From the NCBI RefSeq assembly GCF_900316465.1, contig NZ_ONDD01000025.1:1-32717 (forward strand): a stretch of DNA of 32,717 nucleotides, read 5' to 3'. Below, piece by piece: positions 22,329 to 30,749 of the stretch. Below the pieces are notes generated by a model. The model had not been told where the DNA came from, did not search any database, and saw only the letters and a list, made by a program, of their open reading frames with translations. Within the stretch, counting starts at the first letter, position 1. The number at the start of each line of letters is the position of its first letter. Both the position numbers and the translations under genes were made by a program. The stretch comes from an uncultured Fibrobacter sp. (GTDB lineage Bacteria; Fibrobacterota; Fibrobacteria; Fibrobacterales; Fibrobacteraceae).

Positions 22329-23477
22329 ATGAAAACGAAATTCCTTCTCCCGATTATCGCCCTTGGCCTGCTCGCAGCTTGCGGCGATGAAAGCAGTTCT
22401 CATACTCCTGTAGCATCTGATCCGTCCGCTGTGGTGGACCCGACTCAGAATCCGACTCAGACTGATCCGGCGACAACTCCGACTGACCCTGCTCAGACGA
22501 CCGATCCGGCCCAGACTCAGACAGACCCTGCTCAGACCCCGACTGATCCGGCTACGACTCCGACGGATCCTGCAACGGATCCCACTGTGACTGACCCGAC
22601 CGTGACTGACCCGACGACTCCGACCGATCCGGCCACGGACCCGGTTGTGACGGACCCGACTTCTCAGGCTGGCGGTTGCAAGAACATTGTTCGTACGAAT
22701 ATCGTTGCTCCGGCAATGCCGTCCGAACCCAGCGCATCCGGTACTTTCAGCTACTACGGTGCTGAAGTTTCTGGTACGGACCAGTTCAAGTATGGCCGTT
22801 TCGAAGCTTGCATGAAGATGGTTTCGATTCCGGGTTCCGTGAGCTCCATGTTCCTTTACTACGATGATTCCTGGAAGAAGGAAGAAGAACCGTGGAACGA
22901 AATTGATATTGAAGTTCTCGGCAAGGGCGGTACGATGTGGCAGTCCAACATCATTACCCGCGAAGGCGATCCCTCCATCAAGAACAACACGTCTTCTGAA
23001 AGCAAGCCGCTCCATGACTTTGGCTTCGATGCAACTGAAGGCTTCCACCTGTTCGCTATCGTTTGGACTCCGGAATATGTTTCTTGGGAAATCGACAGCG
23101 TTGAAGTTCGCCGTGACTCCATTGGCATTACCCGCGGTACTCACGCCGATGCAGACCAGGTTGCCTTCTTGACCGAAGATCAGTCCTTGCGCTTTAACCT
23201 GTGGGCATCGAAGAGTGCTGGATGGGTTGGCAAGTTCACTGGCGATGAACTCGCCGATGGTCCGCAGGTGCAGTGGATTGACTACGTCCGTGTGTACTCC
23301 TACGACGAAGCTTCCAAGACCTTTACTCAGACCTGGCAGGATGACTTCGATGGCGATGATCTCTCTGACCATTGGACCGCAGGTAACTGGGAAATGGAAA
23401 AGGTTATGCTCTCTCGCGACAACGTGATCGTCGAAAATGGCTACTGCAAGATGCTCATGACCCGCGTTGCGGACTAA
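22329..23477 (+). CDS. GH16 lichenase-like lipoprotein with circularly permuted fold
   Basis: A 382-residue exported protein. The lipoprotein signal ends in LLAAC with the lipidated Cys at 18. Residues about 30-112 are a Thr/Asp/Pro-rich linker of TDP-type repeats. The rest resembles the F. succinogenes 1,3-1,4-beta-glucanase: YGRFEACMKM, SVSSMFLYYDD, the catalytic block WNEIDIEVLGK with E191, D193 and E195, then QSNIIT, VWTPEYVSWEID, LRFNLWAS and the VQWIDYVRVY strand. The segment WQDDFDGDDLSDHW, at the N-terminus in ordinary GH16 enzymes, comes last here (from about 336), so this is the same circular permutation known in that enzyme. Cell-surface cutting of mixed-linkage glucan is expected; the exact substrate is inferred. 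A TATATT precedes it near 22301, with GAGG before the ATG. Confidence 0.88.
   Translation: MKTKFLLPIIALGLLAACGDESSSHTPVASDPSAVVDPTQNPTQTDPATTPTDPAQTTDPAQTQTDPAQTPTDPATTPTDPATDPTVTDPTVTDPTTPTDPATDPVVTDPTSQAGGCKNIVRTNIVAPAMPSEPSASGTFSYYGAEVSGTDQFKYGRFEACMKMVSIPGSVSSMFLYYDDSWKKEEEPWNEIDIEVLGKGGTMWQSNIITREGDPSIKNNTSSESKPLHDFGFDATEGFHLFAIVWTPEYVSWEIDSVEVRRDSIGITRGTHADADQVAFLTEDQSLRFNLWASKSAGWVGKFTGDELADGPQVQWIDYVRVYSYDEASKTFTQTWQDDFDGDDLSDHWTAGNWEMEKVMLSRDNVIVENGYCKMLMTRVAD
22437..22658 (+). repeat. Degenerate TDP-type repeat encoding the GH16 linker
   Basis: About 74 codons of imperfect short repeats such as ACTGACCC and GATCCGGC encode Thr-Asp-Pro, Pro-Thr-Asp-Pro and Ala-Gln-Thr units. Such repeats change length easily, so linker length may vary between strains. 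Confidence 0.7.
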
Positions 23478-23527
23478 TCTAGAGCCCTAGCGACAATAAA
23501 CATTTTTTTGTTCTCCTCCATAAATGA

Positions 23528-23560
23528 AAACGTCCCGGATAAAAATCCGGGGCGTTTTTA
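23528..23560 (+). terminator. Terminator of the GH16 gene
   Basis: AACGTCCCGGAT, loop AAAA, ATCCGGGGCGTT with one wobble pair, followed by a T run. A strong intrinsic terminator about 50 bases after the stop. Confidence 0.85.
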
Positions 23561-23569
23561 TATAAAATA

Positions 23570-23597
23570 AAAACCCGCTCCAAGTGGAGCGGGCTTT
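23570..23597 (-). terminator. Terminator of pflB
   Basis: CCCGCTCC (23574-23581), loop AAGT, GGAGCGGG (23586-23593). On the minus strand the stem is followed by TTTTTATTTTATA. It faces the GH16 terminator, so both convergent genes are closed off. Confidence 0.75.
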
Positions 23598-23639
23598 AAA
23601 GCTTTAACGCGGTCTGTTACAACTCTGTGAGCAACAAAG

Positions 23640-23661
23640 CCCCGGTTATTAAACCGGGGCG
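23640..23661. other. Extra GC-rich hairpin downstream of pflB
   Basis: GCCCCGGTT and AACCGGGGC with a short loop form a perfect 9-bp stem, 60 bases after the pflB stop on the minus strand. It may be a first weak terminator or an mRNA 3' stabiliser. The 12-mer CGGTCTGTTACA lies on both sides (23610-23621 and 23714-23725, the latter over the pflB stop codon). Confidence 0.5.
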
Positions 23662-23720
23662 GTTGCGAGAGTGAGCGCCGGTCCAGCACCTGATTGCCGG
23701 ATTCTAGCGCGAACGGTCTG

Positions 23721-25979
23721 TTACAGCACGCCGTGGCAAGTACGGCTGATCACGTCGTCCTGCTGTTCCTTCGTGAGCGAGAGGAACTTGACAGCGTAGC
23801 CGGAAACGCGGATGGTGAAGTTCGCGTATTCGGGCTTTTCCGGATGTGCCTGAGCGTCGAGCAACTTTTCAACACCGAACACGTTCACGTTCAGGTGGTG
23901 TGCGCCCTGGGCGAAGTAACCGTCCATGACGGTGACGAGCTTCTGGGCGCGTTCGTCGTCGCTGTGGCCGAGAGCGTTCGGGCTGATGGTCTGCGTGTTG
24001 CTGATGCCGTCAAGAGCGTATTCGTACGGGAGCTTGGCGACAGAGTTGAGCGAGGCCAAGAGACCGTTCTTTTCGGCTCCGTAGCTCGGGTTTGCACCGG
24101 GAGCGAACGGGGCGTGAGCCGGACGACCGTCGGGGAGAGCGCCCGTGGCCTTGCCGTAAACAACGTTACTGGTAATGGTAAGAATCGACGTGGTCGGTTC
24201 GGCACCGCGGTAGGTGTGGTGCTTCTTGATTTTTGCGATGAATTCCTTGAGGAGCCAGACTGCGATTTCGTCGGCGCGGTCGTCGTCGTTGCCGTACTTC
24301 GGGAAGTCGCCTTCGATCTTGAAGTCCTTCACGAGACCGTTTTCGCCGCGAACGACAGAAACCTTGGCGTACTTGATGGCGCAGAGGCTGTCGACCACGT
24401 GGCTGAAGCCTGCGATACCCGTTGCAAACGTGCGGCGCACGTCGGTATCGATAAGGGCGAGTTCAGCAGCTTCGTAGTAGTACTTGTCGTGCATGTAGTG
24501 GATCAGGTTCAGCGTGTTCACGTAGATACCTGCGAGCCATTCAAGCATGATGTCGTACTTGTGCATCACTTCGTCGTAGTTCAGCACGTCGCCGGTGATC
24601 GGAGCGAGTTCCGGACCAATCTGCATGCCGGGCACGAGGCCGGCTTCTTCATCCTTACCGCCGTTGATAGCGTAGAGGAGAGCCTTGGCGAGGTTTGCAC
24701 GAGCGCCGAAGAACTGCATTTCCTTACCGGTCTGCGTTGCGGACACGCAGCAGCAAATGCTGTAGTCGTCACCCCATACCGGGCGCATCACGTCGTCGTT
24801 TTCATACTGGATCGAGCTGGTCGTCACAGAAATAAAGGCGGCGTATTCCTTGAAGTTTTCAGGGAGGCGCTTGGTGTAGAGAACGGTGAGGTTGGGTTCC
24901 GGAGACGGGCCCATGTTTTCGAGAGTGTGCAAGAAACGGAAGTCGTTCTTGGTGACCATCGGGCGGCCATCCTGGCCCATACCGCCGACTTCGAGGGTGG
25001 CCCACACCGGGTCACCGCTGAAGAGCTGGTTGTAAGATTCAATACGTGCGAACTTGACCATGCGGAACTTCATGACCATGTGGTCCACGAGTTCCTGGGC
25101 TTCGCTTTCAGTGAGCGTGCCGTTCTTGAGATCGCGTTCGATATAAATGTCGAGGAAGGTCGAAATACGGCCAACGCTCATGGCGGCACCGTTCTGCGTC
25201 TTGATGGCAGAGAGGTAACCGAAGTAGAGCCACTGGAAGGCTTCGCGGGCGTTCGTTGCCGGCTTCGAAATGTCGAAACCGTAGCTCTGGGCCATCACCT
25301 TCATGGCCTTAAGGGCCTTAATCTGTTCGGCGACTTCTTCGCGGAGGCGAATCACGTCGTCGGTCATGGTGCCGTCACCCACGTGGGCGAGGTCGTTCTG
25401 CTTCTGCTGGATGATGTAGTCGATACCGTAAAGGGCTACGCGGCGGTAGTCACCCACGATACGGCCACGACCGTAAGTGTCCGGAAGACCGGTCAGCAAG
25501 TGAGCCTTGCGCACGGCACGAATTTCCGGAGTGTAGCAGTCGAACACAGCCTGGTTGTGGGTTTTGTGGTAGTCGGTAAAGATCTTGTGGAGGTCTGCGC
25601 TCGGCTTGTAGCCGTACTGCAGGCAAGATTCTTCGGCCATCTTGATGCCGCCAAACGGCATGAAGGCGCGCTTCAGCGGCTTGTCGGTCTGGAGACCCAC
25701 GACCTTTTCCAAGTCCTTGAGGCTTTCGTTGATGTAGCCGGGCTTGTGGCTCGTGATGCTCGAAACGATATCGGTGTCCATATCGAGCACGCCGCCCTTC
25801 TTGCGTTCTTCGGCCTGCAGCTTCTGGAGTTCACCCCAGAGCTTTTCGGTGGCGTCTGTCGGGCCTGCCAAAAATTCCTTGCCGCCTTCGTATGCGGTGT
25901 AGTTGCGTTGAATAAAGTCGCGTACGTTAATCTCTTCTTGCCAACGTCCGCCCTCAAAGCCTTTCCATGCTTCGCTCAT
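23721..25979 (-). CDS. pflB: Pyruvate formate-lyase (formate C-acetyltransferase)
   Basis: A 752-residue glycyl radical enzyme, close to the usual 760, converting pyruvate and CoA to acetyl-CoA and formate in fermentation. The active-site pair is C410-C411 in SICCCVSATQTG, and the radical glycine is G727 in RVSGYAVKFLSLTKEQQDDV. An extra Cys (C409) precedes the pair. The ATG at 25979 is chosen because AGAAGGA precedes it and MSEAWKGF is a normal PFL N-terminus; the frame is open to 26090. A TATATT -10 box at 26068-26063 gives a leader of about 75 bases. Its activase gene is further down the same strand, beyond the GH16 gene. Confidence 0.97.
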   Translation of the reverse strand: MSEAWKGFEGGRWQEEINVRDFIQRNYTAYEGGKEFLAGPTDATEKLWGELQKLQAEERKKGGVLDMDTDIVSSITSHKPGYINESLKDLEKVVGLQTDKPLKRAFMPFGGIKMAEESCLQYGYKPSADLHKIFTDYHKTHNQAVFDCYTPEIRAVRKAHLLTGLPDTYGRGRIVGDYRRVALYGIDYIIQQKQNDLAHVGDGTMTDDVIRLREEVAEQIKALKAMKVMAQSYGFDISKPATNAREAFQWLYFGYLSAIKTQNGAAMSVGRISTFLDIYIERDLKNGTLTESEAQELVDHMVMKFRMVKFARIESYNQLFSGDPVWATLEVGGMGQDGRPMVTKNDFRFLHTLENMGPSPEPNLTVLYTKRLPENFKEYAAFISVTTSSIQYENDDVMRPVWGDDYSICCCVSATQTGKEMQFFGARANLAKALLYAINGGKDEEAGLVPGMQIGPELAPITGDVLNYDEVMHKYDIMLEWLAGIYVNTLNLIHYMHDKYYYEAAELALIDTDVRRTFATGIAGFSHVVDSLCAIKYAKVSVVRGENGLVKDFKIEGDFPKYGNDDDRADEIAVWLLKEFIAKIKKHHTYRGAEPTTSILTITSNVVYGKATGALPDGRPAHAPFAPGANPSYGAEKNGLLASLNSVAKLPYEYALDGISNTQTISPNALGHSDDERAQKLVTVMDGYFAQGAHHLNVNVFGVEKLLDAQAHPEKPEYANFTIRVSGYAVKFLSLTKEQQDDVISRTCHGVL

Positions 25980-26429
25980 GATTTTCCTTCTTTGCTCGGC
26001 TGGCCAACGCCATAAATTCAGACAGCCGAGTCTTTCTTTTTGTTGATTTTTGTTTGAACCCCAATATAGAAAATAAGGGGGTATGCCCAAAGGGATTATT
26101 TGGACTATATTTTGCTTTCTTGACGCACTTCTTTACAGATTATGTTTTTTGTAAAAGACCTAATCCTTCGCCTATCAAGGAGTTAGGAACTGCCTTTCGG
26201 GGCGTTACGGGGTGTCCCCGTTAGAAGGGGTAGCGCATGCCCGTAGGGCAGAAGCGAGGGGGAGACTTACCCCTTACAGACCGTTCGGCTCTTATGTAGA
26301 CATGAAAATGTGATTTCGCCTCACTCTCGCCAACACGACTCGTTCATACGAGTCGCTTTTGGCTCACGGATTGCTGAATCTCTGCTTGATTTTTCTATCT
26401 TTGCGCTCGTAAAATAAAAGGGACACAAT
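25980..26429. other. Spacer between pflB and alaS, gene-free, structured
   Basis: Contains the pflB promoter (TATATT on the minus strand at 26068-26063), another TATATT facing plus near 26106, a hairpin with CCTAA/TTAGG arms around 26159-26188, the structured repeat at 26208-26275, the perfect palindrome CGACTCGT-TCAT-ACGAGTCG near 26336-26355, and a TATCTT -10 box at 26396-26401 for alaS. No credible coding frame. A small RNA starting from the plus-facing TATATT is possible but not shown. Confidence 0.55.
26208..26275 (+). repeat. Structured intergenic element, copy A
   Basis: In order: hairpin CGGGG-TGT-CCCCG (26208-26220); outer arm AAGGGGTA (26225-26232); inner hairpin GCCC-GTA-GGGC (26239-26249); GAGGGGGAGACTT; closing arm TACCCCTT (26268-26275), a perfect complement of the outer arm. 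A second copy with the same order and partly the same sequence lies at 32283-32352 on the minus strand. Confidence 0.6.
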
Positions 26430-29075
26430 ATGCCTACAATGACTTCTGCGCAGGTGCGCGAATCTTTCATCAAGTTCTTTGAATCCAAGGGCCACCTCTT
26501 TGTGCGTTCTTCGCCGGTGGTTCCGCATGACGACCCGACGCTCATGTTCACGAACGCGGGCATGAACCAGTTCAAGGCTATCTTCTTGGGCGACAATCCG
26601 AAGGGTTGGAAGCGCGCATGCAACAGCCAGAAGTGCCTTCGCGTGTCCGGTAAGCACAACGACCTCGACGTGGTGGGTCGCGACAACTACCACCACACCT
26701 TCTTCGAAATGCTCGGCAACTGGAGCTTCGGCGACTACTACAAGAAAGAAGCCATCGCCTGGGCATGGGAACTTTTGACCGAAGTGTGGAAGCTCCCGAA
26801 GGAACGCCTGTTCGCAACTGTGTACCAGGATGACGATGAAGCTTGGCAGATTTGGAAGGACGTGTCCGGTCTTCCGGATGATCGCATCATGCGTTTTGAC
26901 GCTCACTCCAACTTCTGGGAAATGGGCGACACCGGTCCGTGCGGCCCCTGCTCCGAAATCCATTATGACCGCGGCGACCTCGCTACGCAGGCCGAAACCT
27001 TCAAGGACCCGATCAAGGGCGTGAACGGCGAAAACGACCGCTATATTGAAATTTGGAATAACGTGTTCATGCAGTACGAACGCGTGAGCGATGGCTCCCT
27101 GATTCCGCTGAAGGCCAAGAACGTCGATACCGGTATGGGCTTCGAACGTATCTGCGCGATTCTCCAGGGCAAGACCAGCAACTACGACACCGACGTGTTC
27201 ACCCCGATTATCGCGAAGATCGCTGAACTTTCCGGCGTTCCGTACAACGATGGCGAAGCCGGCACCCCGCACCGCGTGATTGCCGACCACATCCGCGCTA
27301 TTTCTTTCGCTATTGCCGATGGCGCACTCCCGAGCAACGAAGGCCGTGGCTACGTGCTCCGCCGCATTCTCCGCCGCGCCAGCCGCTTTGCCCGCCTGCT
27401 TGGCCAGAAGAAGCCGTTCATTTGCCAGCTCGTGCAGGTTCTCGCCGACACCATGGGCGATGCCTTCCCGGAAATCCGTGAACGCAAGGAATTCGTTGCA
27501 TCCGTGATCAAGAGCGAAGAAGAAAGCTTTATCCGCACGCTCGACGCCGGCCTCGAACGCTTCGCCGCCATTTCTGCCGAACTCAAGAAGGGCGACAAGA
27601 TTCCGGGCGACAAGGTGTTCTTGCTCTATGATACCTATGGATTCCCGCCGGACCTCACTGGCATTCTCGCCGAAGAAAAGGGCCTCCTCATTGATGAAGA
27701 AGGCTACGAAAAGTGCATGGAAGAACAGAAGGCCCGCGCCCGCGCTAATATGAAGCAGGGCATCAACACGATGGGTACCGAAGGCTGGACGCAGTACAGC
27801 GAAGAAAGCACCAAGTTCGTGGGCTACGAACTCTCCGCTTGCGAAACGAAGGTCGTCCGCTGGCGTGAAGACAAGGGCGTGCTCAGCATCGTGCTTGAAA
27901 CCTCTCCGTTCTATGCCGAAATGGGTGGCCAGGTTGGCGATAAGGGTACGCTCGTTTCTGGCGACCTCGAAATTGACGTGTTCGACACCGTGAAGGTGAA
28001 CGACACCGCCCTCTGCCGCGGTAAGGTGAAGAAGGGTACGGCTAACGAAACGACGATGGGTGCTGTGTTCATGGCAACTGTCGACAACGACCGCCGTAAC
28101 GATATCCGCAAGAACCACTCTGCCACTCACTTGCTGCAGGCCGCTCTCCGTCAGGTGCTTGGCACTCACGTGCAGCAGCAGGGTAGCTTCGTTTCGGACG
28201 AACTTCTCCGCTTCGACTTCAGCCACTTCAACGCCATGACTGCTGAAGAAATCCAGAAGGTCGAAGACATCGTGAACGCTAAGGTGATGGAATGCCTGCC
28301 GGTCAATACTCAGGTGATGGGTGTGGACGAAGCCAAGGCAAGCGGTGCCATGGCTCTGTTCGGCGAAAAGTACGGCGACGAAGTCCGTGTGGTGAAGATG
28401 GGCTGCGCGAACGAAGAATTCTCCAAGGAACTCTGCGGTGGCTTGCATGTGCAGAACACCGGTAACATCGGCCTCGTGAAGATTGTTTCTGAATCCAGCG
28501 TGTCCGCTGGCGTGCGCCGTATCGAAGCCGTCTCTGGCCGTGGCGCTTTGAGCCTCCTCCGCGCCGGTACGCAGATTTTGACGGCTCTCCGCGAACAGCT
28601 CCGCTGCAAGGACGCCGAAGTTCTCGACCGTATTCAGCAGTCCTTCGCCAAGACGCAGAACCTCGAAAAGAGCCTGCAGTCCGTGAAGCTGGAACTTGCG
28701 ACGCTCGCCGCTGCCGAACTCTTGAATGGCGGCATTAACGTGGCTGGCGTGAACCTCTACGTTCGTGAACTCTCGATTCCGGATGAAAAGTACAAGAACT
28801 TGCTCGACGGCGTTCAGAACAAGCTTGCAACCGATTCTGTGGCTGTGATTGCCAATAAGGATAACGGTTCTGGTAGCATCGCCGTGTTGGTCGGCAAGGA
28901 TGTGCAGGCCAAGGGCATCAAGGCTGGCGACCTCGTCAAGGATCTCGCCGCTGCTTGCGGTGGCCGCGGCGGTGGACGTCCGGACCGCGCTCAGGCCGGC
29001 ACCAAGGAAGTCGACAAGATTGCCGGTGCCATCGCCAACGCCAACAACTGGATTAGAGCGAAGCTGGGTGCGTAA
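26430..29075 (+). CDS. alaS: Alanine--tRNA ligase
   Basis: An 881-residue class II aminoacyl-tRNA synthetase of full length (E. coli has 876). The N-terminus RESFIKFFESKGHLFVRSSP and the GMNQFK and CLRVSGKHNDLDVVG blocks are typical. The editing domain has H563-x3-H567 in HSATHLL and C669-x3-H673 in CGGLH as zinc ligands. The C-terminal domain ends with the glycine-rich GGRGGGRPDRAQAG stretch, found in most bacterial AlaRS. AGGGA precedes the ATG. Strong C/G-ending codon bias marks it as a highly expressed gene. A terminator follows, then an alanine symporter. Confidence 0.98.
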   Translation: MPTMTSAQVRESFIKFFESKGHLFVRSSPVVPHDDPTLMFTNAGMNQFKAIFLGDNPKGWKRACNSQKCLRVSGKHNDLDVVGRDNYHHTFFEMLGNWSFGDYYKKEAIAWAWELLTEVWKLPKERLFATVYQDDDEAWQIWKDVSGLPDDRIMRFDAHSNFWEMGDTGPCGPCSEIHYDRGDLATQAETFKDPIKGVNGENDRYIEIWNNVFMQYERVSDGSLIPLKAKNVDTGMGFERICAILQGKTSNYDTDVFTPIIAKIAELSGVPYNDGEAGTPHRVIADHIRAISFAIADGALPSNEGRGYVLRRILRRASRFARLLGQKKPFICQLVQVLADTMGDAFPEIRERKEFVASVIKSEEESFIRTLDAGLERFAAISAELKKGDKIPGDKVFLLYDTYGFPPDLTGILAEEKGLLIDEEGYEKCMEEQKARARANMKQGINTMGTEGWTQYSEESTKFVGYELSACETKVVRWREDKGVLSIVLETSPFYAEMGGQVGDKGTLVSGDLEIDVFDTVKVNDTALCRGKVKKGTANETTMGAVFMATVDNDRRNDIRKNHSATHLLQAALRQVLGTHVQQQGSFVSDELLRFDFSHFNAMTAEEIQKVEDIVNAKVMECLPVNTQVMGVDEAKASGAMALFGEKYGDEVRVVKMGCANEEFSKELCGGLHVQNTGNIGLVKIVSESSVSAGVRRIEAVSGRGALSLLRAGTQILTALREQLRCKDAEVLDRIQQSFAKTQNLEKSLQSVKLELATLAAAELLNGGINVAGVNLYVRELSIPDEKYKNLLDGVQNKLATDSVAVIANKDNGSGSIAVLVGKDVQAKGIKAGDLVKDLAAACGGRGGGRPDRAQAGTKEVDKIAGAIANANNWIRAKLGA

Positions 29076-29099
29076 ATAACGCGCAGCATCACCATTTCA

Positions 29100-29137
29100 A
29101 AAGGCGTTCCTCGCGTTAGTGCGGGGCGCCTTTTTTG
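29100..29137 (+). terminator. Terminator of alaS
   Basis: AAGGCG, CC and CGC pair with GCG, GG and CGCCTT around a short loop, followed by TTTTTT. It begins about 25 bases after the stop. Confidence 0.85.
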
Positions 29138-29224
29138 ATAAACTCCTTTCGCAGTTAAAGCACTGGAAGATTTAGTTTTTTTTTCTAGATTGTTTCCTTA
29201 GCATTCATTTTGTTAGGAGATGCG

Positions 29225-30661
29225 ATGATTGTTGACTTTTTGAACACCGTTGACAGCGTTCTTTATTACCCGATTCTGATTATCGTTCTTGCTGCGGCGG
29301 GAATCTATTTTAGCATTCGCACGCGGTTCGTGCAGATTAGGCTTTTCGCGGAGGCGGTCCGCACGCTGATTGAAAAACCGCACGAAGCGGGTGGCGTGTC
29401 TTCGCTGCAGGCACTCTTGGTGTCGACGGCGTCGCGCGTGGGCACAGGCAACATTATCGGTGTTTCGACGGCAATTTGCCTCGGTGGCGCCGGTGCCGCT
29501 TTCTGGATGTGGGTGCTTGCTATTATCGGAGCGTCGTCGGCGTTTGTCGAAAGTACGCTTGCGCAGGTATACAAGCATCGCGACCGTCGTACGAATGGCT
29601 GCTACGGTGGCCCTGCGTATTATATTGAAAGTGCGCTGCATAGCCGCTGGCTGGGCATCGTGTTTGCGGTGTTCCTGATTTCTACTTACGCGTTCGGCTT
29701 CAATCTGCTTTGCTCCTACAACTTGCAGTCGACTTTCGAAACTTACAGTTTCTACAATCCGTCGGTCACGCCATGGATTATCGGCGTAATCCTTGCGGTG
29801 TTGGTGGGCTTCTGCCTGTTCGGCGGTGGCAAGCGCATCGTAAAGACGACGGGAATCCTTGTCCCGGTCATGGGACTTTTCTATGTGATTCTTGCGGCCA
29901 TCATGCTGATTGCGCATTTCAACTTGATTCCCTCTGTGATTGTTGCGATTATGCAAGATGCGTTCAATTTTCAGGCGATTGGCGGAGGCATTGCTGGCTC
30001 TTGCCTGATGTATGGAATCAAGCGCGGCCTTTATTCTAACGAGGCGGGCGTCGGTTCTGCCCCGAACGCGGCTGCGGCGGCTCACGTTTCGCACCCGGTA
30101 AAGCAGGGCCTTGCGCAGATGCTTTCCGTTTACATCGATACGCTTTTCCTTTGCACGGCCACGGCCCTGATGTGCCTTGTTTCTGGCGTTCCGGGAACGG
30201 CCGAGAATGCGGGTGCCATGTATGTGCAACAGGCTGTCTCGACGACGTTCGGTACGGTGGGTCCGGTGTTCATTACGGTGTCGATGACGCTGTTCGCCTT
30301 CACAACCCTTTTAGGTAACCTTTACTACGTGCATAACGCGATTGCCTACATCAACAAGAAAAAGATGCCCGGCAAGGCCACAATGGCGGTGATTCATGTA
30401 TTGTGCAGCCTGGTGGTGCTCTTTGGCGCGGTCACTCCGATGGATGCCTGTTGGGCACTCGCTGACATTACCATGGGTGGCATGGCGCTCATCAACTTGC
30501 CCGCGTGCGTTATTCTGGGCGGGGTTGCCATCAAGGCGCTTCGCGATTACGAATTCCAACGCAAACAAGGTCGCAATCCGGCTTTTATTGCAAGGCGTAT
30601 CGGCTTAGATGCCGAAAAACTCGATTACTGGCACCACAAGGAAAGGGACGAAAGGGAATAA
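29225..30661 (+). CDS. Sodium:alanine (AGCS family) symporter
   Basis: A 478-residue inner-membrane transporter with about ten or eleven hydrophobic helices. AGCS signatures: LLVSTASRVGTGNIIGVS, then AAFWMWVLAIIG with FVESTLAQVYK and the GCYGGPAYYIE block, and RGLYSNEAGVGSAPNAAAAA. The family takes up alanine or glycine with sodium. The start is ATG 29225 with AGGAGA four bases upstream, rather than the TTG at 29210 that lies before this site. A TAGATT -10-like box is near 29186. Being directly after alaS is functionally suggestive, but the terminator and own promoter argue for separate transcription. Confidence 0.93.
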   Translation: MIVDFLNTVDSVLYYPILIIVLAAAGIYFSIRTRFVQIRLFAEAVRTLIEKPHEAGGVSSLQALLVSTASRVGTGNIIGVSTAICLGGAGAAFWMWVLAIIGASSAFVESTLAQVYKHRDRRTNGCYGGPAYYIESALHSRWLGIVFAVFLISTYAFGFNLLCSYNLQSTFETYSFYNPSVTPWIIGVILAVLVGFCLFGGGKRIVKTTGILVPVMGLFYVILAAIMLIAHFNLIPSVIVAIMQDAFNFQAIGGGIAGSCLMYGIKRGLYSNEAGVGSAPNAAAAAHVSHPVKQGLAQMLSVYIDTLFLCTATALMCLVSGVPGTAENAGAMYVQQAVSTTFGTVGPVFITVSMTLFAFTTLLGNLYYVHNAIAYINKKKMPGKATMAVIHVLCSLVVLFGAVTPMDACWALADITMGGMALINLPACVILGGVAIKALRDYEFQRKQGRNPAFIARRIGLDAEKLDYWHHKERDERE

Positions 30662-30683
30662 CCGAATTCCAAGTCATGAAATT

Positions 30684-30715
30684 AAAAGGGCTGCGAAATG
30701 AATCGCAGCCTTTTG
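30684..30715. terminator. Shared terminator of the symporter and xylanase genes
   Basis: AAAAGGCTGCGA-type stem: GGCTGCGA (30689-30696), loop, TCGCAGCC (30703-30710), flanked by AAAA and TTTT. It serves both convergent genes. Confidence 0.85.
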
Positions 30716-30749
30716 ATATTCATTGTGCTCGCGGAATGACGCGCTTGCT

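Noticed and set aside
23694..26015. A 773-codon open frame on the plus strand opposite pflB
   Set aside because: It is antisense to an unmistakable pyruvate formate-lyase. Strong bias for codons ending in C or G leaves the opposite strand free of stops. Its translation has low-complexity His/Val/Glu composition and no family features.
26100..26429. A riboswitch or T-box in the alaS leader
   Set aside because: The structured element lies upstream of the likely alaS promoter, and no T-box consensus or specifier arrangement is visible.
26364..28448. A 694-codon minus-strand frame opposite alaS
   Set aside because: Antisense to alaS; no domain is recognisable in it.
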